Source: Actinoplanes sp. L3-i22
GTDB taxonomy: Bacteria > Actinomycetota > Actinomycetes > Mycobacteriales > Micromonosporaceae
Assembly: GCF_019704555.1 (NCBI RefSeq)
Contig: NZ_AP024745.1
Coordinates: 1,732,001 to 1,796,000 of the forward strand
Length of the DNA: 64,000 nt
Direction: 5' to 3'
The notes under the pieces are model-generated. The model saw nothing but the letters and a program-made list of their open reading frames with translations. It had not been told where the DNA came from and ran no database searches. The position numbers and the translations under genes were made by a program. Numbering within the stretch: position 1 is the first letter of the stretch; each line of letters starts with the position of its first letter. This document shows positions 33,772 through 43,825 of the stretch, one piece after another.

Positions 33772-36009
33772 GTGACCGGCCGTCGCGTTCACCTCGTCCG
33801 CCGTGACCTGATCTTCGCGGCGGTCCGCGAGGCGGGCCGGATCAGCCGCGCGGACCTCGCCAAGCGCACCGGCATGGCCCGGATGACGATCACCGGACTG
33901 GTCGCCGAGCTGATCGAGGCCGGCCTGCTCGCCGAGACCGACGCGGCCGCCGACGGCAGCCGTCCCGGCCGCCCGGCCCGGCTGCTGACGCTGGGGGAGC
34001 GGGCCGGGGTGGTGGTGGGTGCGGTCGTCGGCGGCGACGGCATCCGGATCGCGGTCGCCGATCTGTCCGGCCGGATCCTCGACGAGCGGCTGCACCCCGG
34101 CGGCGACCCGGCCGGGCTGGCCGATCTGCTCGGCGCGTGCACGAGCCAGCGCGTCTGGTCGACGGTCGTCGGACTCTCCGCGCCGCTGCTCAACGGCGTC
34201 GTGCAGCCCGGCACCGTGCTGCCCGGCTGGGCCGGTCACGACCCGGCCCGCGAGCTGACCGCCCGCCTCGGCCACCGGGTCACCGTCCGCAACGGCGCCG
34301 ACCTGTGCGTGCTCGGCGAGGTCGCGCACGGCGTCGCGGCCGGCCGGCGGGACGTCTGCTACCTGCGCGTCTCCACCGGCATCGGCTGCGGGCTGATGCT
34401 CGGCGGGCACGTGCACCCGGGCGCGTCCGGGGTGGCCGGCGAGCTCGGGCACGTGCAGGTCGACGAGACCGGGGCGCTCTGCCGTTGCGGCAACCGCGGC
34501 TGCCTGGAGACGATCGCCGCGCCGCGGGAGATCCTGGCGACGCTGGCGGCGACGTACGGCGAGCCGGTCACCGCGGCCCGCGCGGTCGAGCTGTCGCACC
34601 ACGACGCCACCGTCGAGCGGGTCCTGGCGGACGCCGGGCGGATGGTCGGGCGGGTGCTGGCCGACCTGGCCAACACGGTGAACCCGGAGCTGGTGGTGCT
34701 GGACGGGCCGCTGATCGAGGCGGACGGGCCGGTGCTGGCCGGGGTGCGGGAGGCGATGCGGCGGTACGCCCAGCCGGAGGTCGCGGAGAGCACCGAGATC
34801 CGGATCACCGGGCTGGACGGCCGGGCCGGGCTGCTGGGCGCGGTGACGCTGGCGCTGCGCACCACGCCTGCCTCACGCGGCGACCGCACATTGCAGGAAA
34901 TATCCATAAAAGTCGGGCAGCACGAACGGATCGTTCGCCGCGAAGTGATCACCGATCTTCTACGGGCCCGTGGTGCGACCACTCGCAGCGACCTCGTCCG
35001 CCTCACCAAACTGCCCCGCGCCGCGATCTCCGAAGCTCTCGCGGAGATGCGGCACGACCGGGTGATCGAGTCCTGCCCGCCCCCGGTCCGCTCCGGCCGC
35101 CCGTCCCCCGCGTTCCGCCTGGCCGCCCCGCCCGGCGTCGTGCTCGGCATGGCGATGGACCTGGACGGACTGCGCGCGATCCTGACCGACCGGGCCGGCA
35201 ACCGGCTCGCCGAGGGGTTCCGCCCGCTCGCCGCGGGAGTCGACGGGCGGGTGCTGATCCGGGCCGCCGCGGAGTACGCGGCGGAGTTGCTCGCCGGCCA
35301 CGACCCGCGGGCCGCCGTCGCGCTCAGCGTGCCCTCGCCGGTGCATCCGGTTACCGGTGAGTTCGGCGTACGCAGTGTTCTTCCGATGTTCTCCGGCTTC
35401 GCCCCCGCCGAGATGATCTCCGGGATGCTCGGCTGTCCGGTCGTGGTCGGCAACAACGCCCAGCTCGCGGCGCTTGCCGAGGCCCGGCGAGGGGCCGCCC
35501 GGGGCGCCCGGGACGTGCTCTACCTGAAGGCCGCGCAGTACGTCGGCGCCGGCATCGTGGCGGCCGGCCGGTCGTACGGCGGCGCGATCGGCTACGCCGG
35601 CGAGATCGGTCACCTGACCGTCCGGGACATGGGCCCGCTCTGCGTCTGCGGCCGGCGCGGCTGCCTCGGGGCGTTCCTGATGCCGTCGTACTTCGGCGCG
35701 CTGCTCGACAAGCCGACCGAGGACCGGCTGCTCGAGCTGGCCGGCGGCGGCCACGGCCCGGCCCGGCGGGCGCTGCTGGACGCGGGTCGCCTGATCGGGC
35801 GAACCGTCGCGGTCGTCTGTGACCTGCTGAACCCGGCCGTGGTGGTGGTCGGCGGACGGTTCACCGAGCCCGGGCCGTACGTCGTCGACGGCATCCGGGA
35901 GGCGTTGCAGCGGCACTGCGCGCCGAGCGCCGCCGCGAGCCTGACCGTGGTCCCGGCCGCACTCGGCGCGGAGGCCGAAGCGCTCGGGGCGGTCGAGTCG
36001 TTGCTGTGA
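33772..36009 (+). CDS. Tandem double ROK transcriptional regulator (two full repressor units in one chain)
   Basis: 745 residues in one uninterrupted frame. Unit 1 (about 1-365): winged helix (ISRADLAKRTGMARMTITGL) plus ROK domain with the zinc motif CRCGNRGCLE. Unit 2 (about 384-745): winged helix (TTRSDLVRLTKLPRAAISEA) plus ROK domain with CVCGRRGCLG. A normal ROK repressor is one such unit of about 380-400 residues. The join (34885-34920) is AT-rich, as if a former intergenic region was read through. TAGGCT lies 6 bases before the GTG (leaderless). Likely controls the divergent sugar MFS-GH3 operon. Confidence 0.9.
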   Translation: MTGRRVHLVRRDLIFAAVREAGRISRADLAKRTGMARMTITGLVAELIEAGLLAETDAAADGSRPGRPARLLTLGERAGVVVGAVVGGDGIRIAVADLSGRILDERLHPGGDPAGLADLLGACTSQRVWSTVVGLSAPLLNGVVQPGTVLPGWAGHDPARELTARLGHRVTVRNGADLCVLGEVAHGVAAGRRDVCYLRVSTGIGCGLMLGGHVHPGASGVAGELGHVQVDETGALCRCGNRGCLETIAAPREILATLAATYGEPVTAARAVELSHHDATVERVLADAGRMVGRVLADLANTVNPELVVLDGPLIEADGPVLAGVREAMRRYAQPEVAESTEIRITGLDGRAGLLGAVTLALRTTPASRGDRTLQEISIKVGQHERIVRREVITDLLRARGATTRSDLVRLTKLPRAAISEALAEMRHDRVIESCPPPVRSGRPSPAFRLAAPPGVVLGMAMDLDGLRAILTDRAGNRLAEGFRPLAAGVDGRVLIRAAAEYAAELLAGHDPRAAVALSVPSPVHPVTGEFGVRSVLPMFSGFAPAEMISGMLGCPVVVGNNAQLAALAEARRGAARGARDVLYLKAAQYVGAGIVAAGRSYGGAIGYAGEIGHLTVRDMGPLCVCGRRGCLGAFLMPSYFGALLDKPTEDRLLELAGGGHGPARRALLDAGRLIGRTVAVVCDLLNPAVVVVGGRFTEPGPYVVDGIREALQRHCAPSAAASLTVVPAALGAEAEALGAVESLL

Positions 36010-36186
36010 GGGAAGCGGGTGCGGGAAGCGGGCAAAGGGCCGCGTTCAGCCGTGCCCGGGGCGGAGACTAGAGTTCGGCTTGCGGCTCGCCCCGGGCCGG
36101 CAACGCTGCCGACGAAGACGCTCCCGGGGGCTCTGACGAGCTATCTGCATCTCGCTACCCGTTCAGGGGAAGGACGAGGAGAAACA

Positions 36187-37215
36187 ATGCGTATCGGCGT
36201 GCTCACCGGTGGCGGCGACTGCCCCGGTCTCAACGCGGTCATCCGTGCCGTGGTCCGCAAGGGCGTGACCGCTTACGGCCACGAGTTCGTCGGCTTCCGC
36301 GACGGCTGGAAGGGCCCGCTGGAGGGTCTGACGAAGCCGCTCGGCATCGCGGAGGTCCGCGGCATCCTCCCGCGCGGCGGCACGATCCTGGGCTCCTCCC
36401 GCACCAACCCCTTCAAGATCGAGGGCGGCGTCGAGCGGATCAAGGCCAACCTGGCCGAGCAGGGCGTCGACGCGCTGGTCGCGATCGGCGGCGAGGACAC
36501 CCTCGGCGTCGCGACCAAGCTGAACGACCTCGGCGTCAACGTCGTCGGCGTGCCGAAGACGATCGACAACGACCTCAACGCGACCGACTTCACCTTCGGT
36601 TTCGACACCGCGGTGAACATCGCGATGGAGGCCATCGACCGGCTGCACACCACCGCCGAGTCGCACCACCGCACCCTGGTCGTCGAGGTCATGGGCCGGC
36701 ACGCGGGCTGGATCGCGCTGCACGCCGGTCTCGCCGGTGGCGCCAACGTCATCCTCCTGCCGGAGCGCAAGTTCGACGTCGAGCAGGTCGCGACGTACGT
36801 GACCAAGCGCTTCCAGGTGGAGTACGCGCCGATCGTCGTCGTCGCCGAGGGCGCGCAGCCGCTCGACGGCCAGATGGTCACGCACAACCAGGAGCTGGAC
36901 AGCTTCGGTCACGTCCGCCTCGGCGGCATCGGCCAGTGGCTGGCCCAGCAGCTGGAGGAGAAGACCGGCAAGGAGGCCCGCACGGTCGTCCTCGGTCACA
37001 TCCAGCGCGGTGGCACGCCGACCGCGTTCGACCGGGTCCTGTCGACCCGCTTCGGCCTGCAGGCGATCGACGCCGTGCACGAGGGCGACTTCGGCAAGAT
37101 GATGGCGCTGCGCGGCACCGACATCGTCCGGGTTCCGCTGATCGAGGGCACCGGCGAGCTGAAGACCGTTCCGCTGTCGCGTTACGAAGAGGCCGAGGTC
37201 TTCTTCGGTAACTGA
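36187..37215 (+). CDS. pfkA: 6-phosphofructokinase (actinobacterial group III)
   Basis: 342 residues from the ATG after AGGAG. It has TGGGDCPGLNAVIR, then AIGGEDTLGVATKL, PKTIDNDL and HVRLGGIG, ending TVPLSRYEEAEVFF. In ATP-using PFKs the two donor-site positions read GGDGS and PGTIDN; here they are GGEDT and PKTIDN, the pattern of pyrophosphate-using enzymes such as that of Amycolatopsis. The similar Streptomyces enzyme uses ATP, so the phosphoryl donor cannot be settled from sequence. A strong terminator follows. Confidence 0.93.
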   Translation: MRIGVLTGGGDCPGLNAVIRAVVRKGVTAYGHEFVGFRDGWKGPLEGLTKPLGIAEVRGILPRGGTILGSSRTNPFKIEGGVERIKANLAEQGVDALVAIGGEDTLGVATKLNDLGVNVVGVPKTIDNDLNATDFTFGFDTAVNIAMEAIDRLHTTAESHHRTLVVEVMGRHAGWIALHAGLAGGANVILLPERKFDVEQVATYVTKRFQVEYAPIVVVAEGAQPLDGQMVTHNQELDSFGHVRLGGIGQWLAQQLEEKTGKEARTVVLGHIQRGGTPTAFDRVLSTRFGLQAIDAVHEGDFGKMMALRGTDIVRVPLIEGTGELKTVPLSRYEEAEVFFGN

Positions 37216-37225
37216 TCGTGTTGTG

Positions 37226-37258
37226 ATGAAGGCCGGCGTCCTCGACGCCGGCCTTCAT
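37226..37258 (+). terminator. Intrinsic terminator after pfkA
   Basis: A perfect 15-bp stem ATGAAGGCCGGCGTC (37226-37240) with 37244-37258, loop CTC, followed by TT. It ends 18 bases before proC. Confidence 0.85.
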
Positions 37259-37276
37259 TCATGAACGGAGAACGCG

Positions 37277-38089
37277 TTGCCCAAGCACACCGTCGCGATG
37301 CTCGGCACCGGCAAGATGGGCGAGCTGGTCGTCGCCGGCCTGATCCGGTCCGGCCGACCGGCCGACCGGGTGCTGGTCACCGTCCGCCGTCCGGCCCGCG
37401 GCGCGGAGCTGACCGGGAAGTACGGCGTCACCGTGGTCGGCACCGCCGAGGCGGTCGAGCGCGCCGACATCCTGGCGGTCGGCGTCAAGCCGCAGGACGC
37501 GGGCAAGCTGCTCGACGAGATCGGCCCGGCGCTGCCCGCCGGCAAGCTGGTCGTCTCGCTCTGCGCCGGCCTGCCCACCGGCTTCTTCGCCGCCCGGCTG
37601 CCGGAGGGCACCCCGGTCATCCGGGTGATGACCAACACCCCGGCGATGGTCGGCGAGGCGATGACCGCGATCTCCGCCGGCGCGCACGCCACCGAGGAGC
37701 ACCTGGCGATCGCCGACGAGATGTTCGCGCCGCTCGGCGCGACCGTCCGCGTCCCGGAGTCGCAGCAGGACGCGGTCACCGCGCTCTCCGGTTCCGGCCC
37801 GGCCTACTTCTACCTGATGGCCGAGGCGATGATCGAGGCCGGCGTGCTGCTCGGCCTGCCCCGCACGGTCGCCCACCAGCTGATCGTCCAGACCGCCGTG
37901 GGCTCCGCGACGATGCTCCGCGACTCCGGCGAGCACCCGGTCCAGCTCCGCGAGGCGGTCACCTCTCCGGCCGGCACCACCATCGCCGCCCTCCGCGAGC
38001 TGGAGAACCACGGCGTTCGCGCGGCCCTGCTCACCGCCCTGGAGGCGGCGCGCGACCGGGCCCGCGAGATCGCCGCCCAAGCCCTTTAA
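37277..38089 (+). CDS. proC: Pyrroline-5-carboxylate reductase
   Basis: 270 residues from a TTG start preceded by ACGGAG. It has the NAD(P) loop VAMLGTGKMGELVVAGL, then VIRVMTNTPAMVGEAM, the proline-binding DAVTALSGSGPAYFY and the C-terminal REAVTSPAGTTIAALREL signature. It catalyses the last step of proline synthesis in the cytoplasm, probably as a decamer. Followed by a 371-base gene-free stretch with nested inverted repeats. Confidence 0.95.
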   Translation: MPKHTVAMLGTGKMGELVVAGLIRSGRPADRVLVTVRRPARGAELTGKYGVTVVGTAEAVERADILAVGVKPQDAGKLLDEIGPALPAGKLVVSLCAGLPTGFFAARLPEGTPVIRVMTNTPAMVGEAMTAISAGAHATEEHLAIADEMFAPLGATVRVPESQQDAVTALSGSGPAYFYLMAEAMIEAGVLLGLPRTVAHQLIVQTAVGSATMLRDSGEHPVQLREAVTSPAGTTIAALRELENHGVRAALLTALEAARDRAREIAAQAL

Positions 38090-38180
38090 AACCTTTCCGC
38101 GGTACGGCCGAGCCACCCCACAACCGCAGCCCGGAGCCCCTGGTCCAATTCCGCGACGCCGCGGCCGGTCCAGGCCCCGG

Positions 38181-38379
38181 CCCGCGGCTTGCGCGTCAGT
38201 CTGTGGCCCGCGACCCGATCCCGCCGCCAGGCCCGGCCGCGCCTCCCGGCCCGGCTGGTCCTCAGTGCTGCTTCAAGACCGCTGAAGCAACCCTGACCAC
38301 CAGCCGGCCGGGCGCGAGTCGCGGCCGGCGCCCGCCCCGGGATCGGTCGCGGGCCACCGACTGACGCGCAAGTCGCGGG
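38181..38379. repeat. Long inverted repeat (43-bp arms) enclosing a hairpin
   Basis: Left arm 38181-38223 and right arm 38338-38379 are reverse complements at 40 of 43 positions (one gap, two changes), with a 114-base spacer that itself contains hairpin copy Z. The arms continue weakly outward (GGCCCCGG / CCGGGGCC). This about 200-base symmetric element occupies most of the gap 38090-38460 and resembles a small non-autonomous element; no gene is present. Confidence 0.75.
38245..38312. repeat. CCCGGCTGGTCCT hairpin element (copy Z)
   Basis: GGCTGGT (38253-38259), TCAG and TGCTTCA (38269-38275) pair with TGAAGCA (38283-38289), CTGA and ACCAGCC (38299-38305); CCCGGCC and GGCCGGG close the base. 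It is the best-formed copy and sits at the centre of the long inverted repeat. Confidence 0.65.
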
Positions 38380-38460
38380 CGGGGCCGGGGCCGGGATCGC
38401 GTCGCGCCGGGCGGGGCGGGCGGGTGCTCACGTCGTACCAAATCGGGGTCTGAAGGTTTT

Positions 38461-39138
38461 TCAGTACCAGATGGCGATGCGGGAGCCGTTCTCCTCCTCG
38501 GGGGGTGAGGGGAAGGACAGCGCCGTGTCGGTGGCGACGCGGTGGGCGGTCCAGGCGACCGCGGCGGCGTCCAGGATGTCGTCGGGTGGGGCCTGGCCGG
38601 CCGGGCCGAGCTGGTCGGGGAGGGTGATGCCGTTGCGGGCGAGGAGCTCGCGGCGGCGGGACTGACCGCTCCAGGTCTTCTTGGCGAACGGCAGCGGCTC
38701 GCCGGCCATGGTGCGGAAACTGACCTCCGGATGGGCCTCGAAGAGCAGCCGGGGGTGGCGTTCCCAGAGGGCGTTCGCCTCGAGCAGCTTGGGCCGCAGC
38801 GCCCAGGACTGGCGGCTCAGGCCGGCGCCGGTGAGCTCGCGGCAGAGCCGGTTGGCGGCGGCGAAGTCCGGCTCCATCCAGACCGCGCGCGGTGGCACCC
38901 GGAAGACGCTGCCGCGACGCGGGCCGAGCTGGTCGGCGGCGAGCGTGTCGGCGGCCCGCCAGCGGTCCGGCAGCATGCCCAGGGGGATGTCGACGCCGAT
39001 CACCGCGGCGCCGGAGCTGCCCGCGACGATCTCGTAGAGGGTGGAGGCGAGGACCGCCCGCCCGAAGGCGCCGTCGCGGAGCTCGACCCCGACCCAGCCG
39101 AGCGCGTAAGCGTCGACCCCGATCACATGGATGCTCAT
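38461..39138 (-). CDS. DUF429 protein
   Basis: 225 residues beginning VIGVDAYALGWVGVELRDG, with AAVIGVDIPLGML and a C-terminal DDILDAAAVAWTAHRVATD, the acidic motifs of DUF429. The family is predicted to have an RNase H-like fold with conserved Asp residues, suggesting nuclease activity, but none is demonstrated to my knowledge. It starts 7 bases after the glutathione peroxidase stop, so the two share an operon. Confidence 0.85.
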   Translation of the reverse strand: MSIHVIGVDAYALGWVGVELRDGAFGRAVLASTLYEIVAGSSGAAVIGVDIPLGMLPDRWRAADTLAADQLGPRRGSVFRVPPRAVWMEPDFAAANRLCRELTGAGLSRQSWALRPKLLEANALWERHPRLLFEAHPEVSFRTMAGEPLPFAKKTWSGQSRRRELLARNGITLPDQLGPAGQAPPDDILDAAAVAWTAHRVATDTALSFPSPPEEENGSRIAIWY

Positions 39139-39145
39139 CGGCCGC

Positions 39146-39616
39146 TCAGCGGGGCAGCAGCTTCTCGACGGTCGCGACCAGCTCGGGATCGTCCGGCTCG
39201 ACCCGCGGGCTGAACCGGGCGGCCACCGTGCCGTCGGGCGCGACCACGAACTTCTCGAAGTTCCACTGGATGTCCGGCCCTCCGCCGATAAGCTCGCCGT
39301 AGAGCGGATGCCGGTCGGCGCCGTTCACCTCGGTCTTCGCGGTCATCGGGAAGGTCACGCCGTAATTGGCCCGGCAGAACTCGTCGATCTCGGTCGCGGT
39401 GCCGGGCTCCTGGTTGCCGAACTGGTCGCAGGGCACGCCGAGCACCACCAGACCCCGGTCGCGGTAGGTGTCGTAGAGGGGCTGCAACTTGTCGTACTGC
39501 GGGGTCAGACCGCAGCGCGAGGCCACATTGACCACGAGCAGAACCGAACCGCGGTAGCGGTCCAAATCGGTCGTGCCGCCGGTAAGGGCGTCAATGTCGA
39601 CGTCGTAGATGGTCAT
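39146..39616 (-). CDS. Glutathione peroxidase-family thiol peroxidase
   Basis: 156 residues: VNVASRCGLTPQYDKLQPLY with the peroxidatic Cys (a normal Cys codon, not Sec), then LGVPCDQFGNQEPG with the Gln of the active site, and the IQWNFEKFVVAPDG signature. Actinobacteria generally lack glutathione, so thioredoxin is the likely reductant. TAGGCT lies 6 bases before the ATG (leaderless). Confidence 0.93.
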   Translation of the reverse strand: MTIYDVDIDALTGGTTDLDRYRGSVLLVVNVASRCGLTPQYDKLQPLYDTYRDRGLVVLGVPCDQFGNQEPGTATEIDEFCRANYGVTFPMTAKTEVNGADRHPLYGELIGGGPDIQWNFEKFVVAPDGTVAARFSPRVEPDDPELVATVEKLLPR

Positions 39617-39689
39617 GGCGAAAGCCTACGCGGTGTAGTGGCTTGAACGCACGCCGTGTTCAGCTCGCGGATGCCGTTAAAGAAACCTT

Positions 39690-39705
39690 AAAGGTCTTGA
39701 CCTCA
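39690..39705. promoter_or_regulatory. DasR-like (dre) site upstream of the chitinase gene
   Basis: AAAGGTCTTGACCTCA has the palindromic core GGTCTTGACC of the DasR-responsive element (consensus ACTGGTCTAGACCAGT), by which GntR-family DasR represses chitin and N-acetylglucosamine genes in Streptomyces. It lies 80 bases before the start codon and overlaps a possible -35 TTGACC (39697-39702). Confidence 0.5.
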
Positions 39706-39784
39706 CTTGACTGGTGTTAATCAATGTGACTACGGTCTCCTCATCCTCTCTCTGGAAAGTTTCCTAAATATTAAAGGAGACCCC

Positions 39785-41278
39785 GTGGGCAAAACCCTCC
39801 GCCGGGCGCTGCTCGTCAGTGCGGTGGTGATCGGCGCTTCGGCCTCGGTCCCCCTCGTGCAGGCGAACGCCGCGACCGCGTGTGCCACCGCCTGGTCTGC
39901 CACCGCTACATATGTGAAGGACAACGTCTCTTCGCAGAGCGGCCACAACTACACCGCCAAGTGGTGGACCCAGAACGAGTCGCCGGCCACGCACAGCGGC
40001 CAGTGGGACGTCTGGATCGACAACGGCGCGTGTGGTGGCACGACCACCCCGACCACCGCCCCGACCACCACCCCGCCCACGACCACCCCGACCACCGCGC
40101 CGACGACGACGCCGCCCACCACGACGCCGACGACCGCCCCGACCACCGCGCCGCCCGGAACCAGCGGCAAGAACGTGGTCGGCTACTTCGCCGAGTGGGG
40201 CATCTACGGCCGGAACTACCACGTCAAGAACCTGGTGACGTCGGGCTCCGCCGCGAAGCTGACGCACATCCTGTACGCGTTCGGCAACACCACCGGCGGC
40301 CAGTGCTCGATCGGTGACTCGTACGCCGACTACGACCGCGCGTACTCCGCGGCCGAGAGCGTCGACGGCGTCGCCGACACCTGGGACGCGGGCGCTCTGC
40401 GCGGCTCGTTCAACCAGCTGCGCAAGCTGAAGAAGCAGTACCCGAACCTCAAGGTGATCTGGTCGTTCGGCGGCTGGACCTGGTCCGGTGGCTTCACCCA
40501 GGCCGCCGCGAACCCGACGGCGTTCGCCGACTCCTGCTACAACCTGGTCAAGGACTCCCGCTGGTCGGACGTCTTCGACGGTATCGACGTCGACTGGGAG
40601 TACCCGAACGCCTGTGGCCTGAGCTGCGACGCGTCCGGCCCGGACTCGTACAACAAGGTGATCACCGCGCTGCGCAACAAGTTCGGCTCGAGCTTCCTGG
40701 TCACCTCGGCGATCTCCGCCGACGGCTCCAACGGTGGCAAGCTGGACGTGGCCGACTACGCCTCCGGCATCTCGAAGCTGAACCTGGTCTTCCCGATGAC
40801 CTACGACTACTTCGGCGCGTTCGCGGCGCAGGGCCCGACCGCCCCGCACTCGCCGCTGACGTCGTACACCGGGATCCCGACGGCCGGGTTCTACTCGGAC
40901 GCCGCGATCCAGAAGCTGAAGAGCAAGGGCGTTCCGGCCAGCAAGATCCTGCTCGGCATCGGCTTCTACGGCCGCGGCTGGACCGGGGTCACCCAGGCCG
41001 CTCCGGGTGGCAGCGCGACCGGCGCCGCGCCCGGCACCTACGAGGCCGGCATCGAGGACTACAAGGTCCTCAAGACCAGCTGCCCGTCGACCGGCACGGT
41101 CGCCGGCACCGCCTACGCCAAGTGCGGCAGCAACTGGTGGAGCTACGACACCCCGGCGACGATCGCGGGCAAGATGACGTACGCCAAGAACCAGGGTCTC
41201 GGCGGCGCGTTCTTCTGGGAGTTCTCCGGCGACACCAGCAACGGTGAGCTGATCACCGCGATCAAGGGCAACCTCTGA
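39785..41278 (+). CDS. Secreted family 18 chitinase with N-terminal carbohydrate-binding module
   Basis: 497 residues from a GTG after AAGGAG. Signal peptide (residues about 1-31, GKTLRRALLVSAVVIGASAS, cleavage after an ANA-type site). A CBM5/12-like module with paired aromatic residues (TAWSATATYV, YTAKWWTQNES, GQWDVWI) follows, then a Thr/Pro linker and a GH18 domain. The catalytic signature D265-G-I-D268-V-D270-W-E272 is intact, and MTYDYFG and FFWEFSGD complete the site. It degrades chitin outside the cell. Confidence 0.95.
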   Translation: MGKTLRRALLVSAVVIGASASVPLVQANAATACATAWSATATYVKDNVSSQSGHNYTAKWWTQNESPATHSGQWDVWIDNGACGGTTTPTTAPTTTPPTTTPTTAPTTTPPTTTPTTAPTTAPPGTSGKNVVGYFAEWGIYGRNYHVKNLVTSGSAAKLTHILYAFGNTTGGQCSIGDSYADYDRAYSAAESVDGVADTWDAGALRGSFNQLRKLKKQYPNLKVIWSFGGWTWSGGFTQAAANPTAFADSCYNLVKDSRWSDVFDGIDVDWEYPNACGLSCDASGPDSYNKVITALRNKFGSSFLVTSAISADGSNGGKLDVADYASGISKLNLVFPMTYDYFGAFAAQGPTAPHSPLTSYTGIPTAGFYSDAAIQKLKSKGVPASKILLGIGFYGRGWTGVTQAAPGGSATGAAPGTYEAGIEDYKVLKTSCPSTGTVAGTAYAKCGSNWWSYDTPATIAGKMTYAKNQGLGGAFFWEFSGDTSNGELITAIKGNL

Positions 41279-41295
41279 TCCGCAAGCGGTAAATG

Positions 41296-41325
41296 CGGGG
41301 CACCGGGTCCAGACCCGGTGCCCCG
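41296..41325 (+). terminator. Intrinsic terminator after the chitinase gene
   Basis: A 14-bp stem CGGGGCACCGGGTC (41296-41309) with its complement (41312-41325), followed by TTTTC. Confidence 0.9.
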
Positions 41326-41334
41326 TTTTCGTAG

Positions 41335-43747
<2,413 letters not shown>

Positions 43748-43825
43748 GAAGCAATCGACTGGCAACCCAGATCGGCGCCGGATATTCGCAGGTCCGGCCG
43801 GGTGGGCCCGATACGTGGTTTCGTT

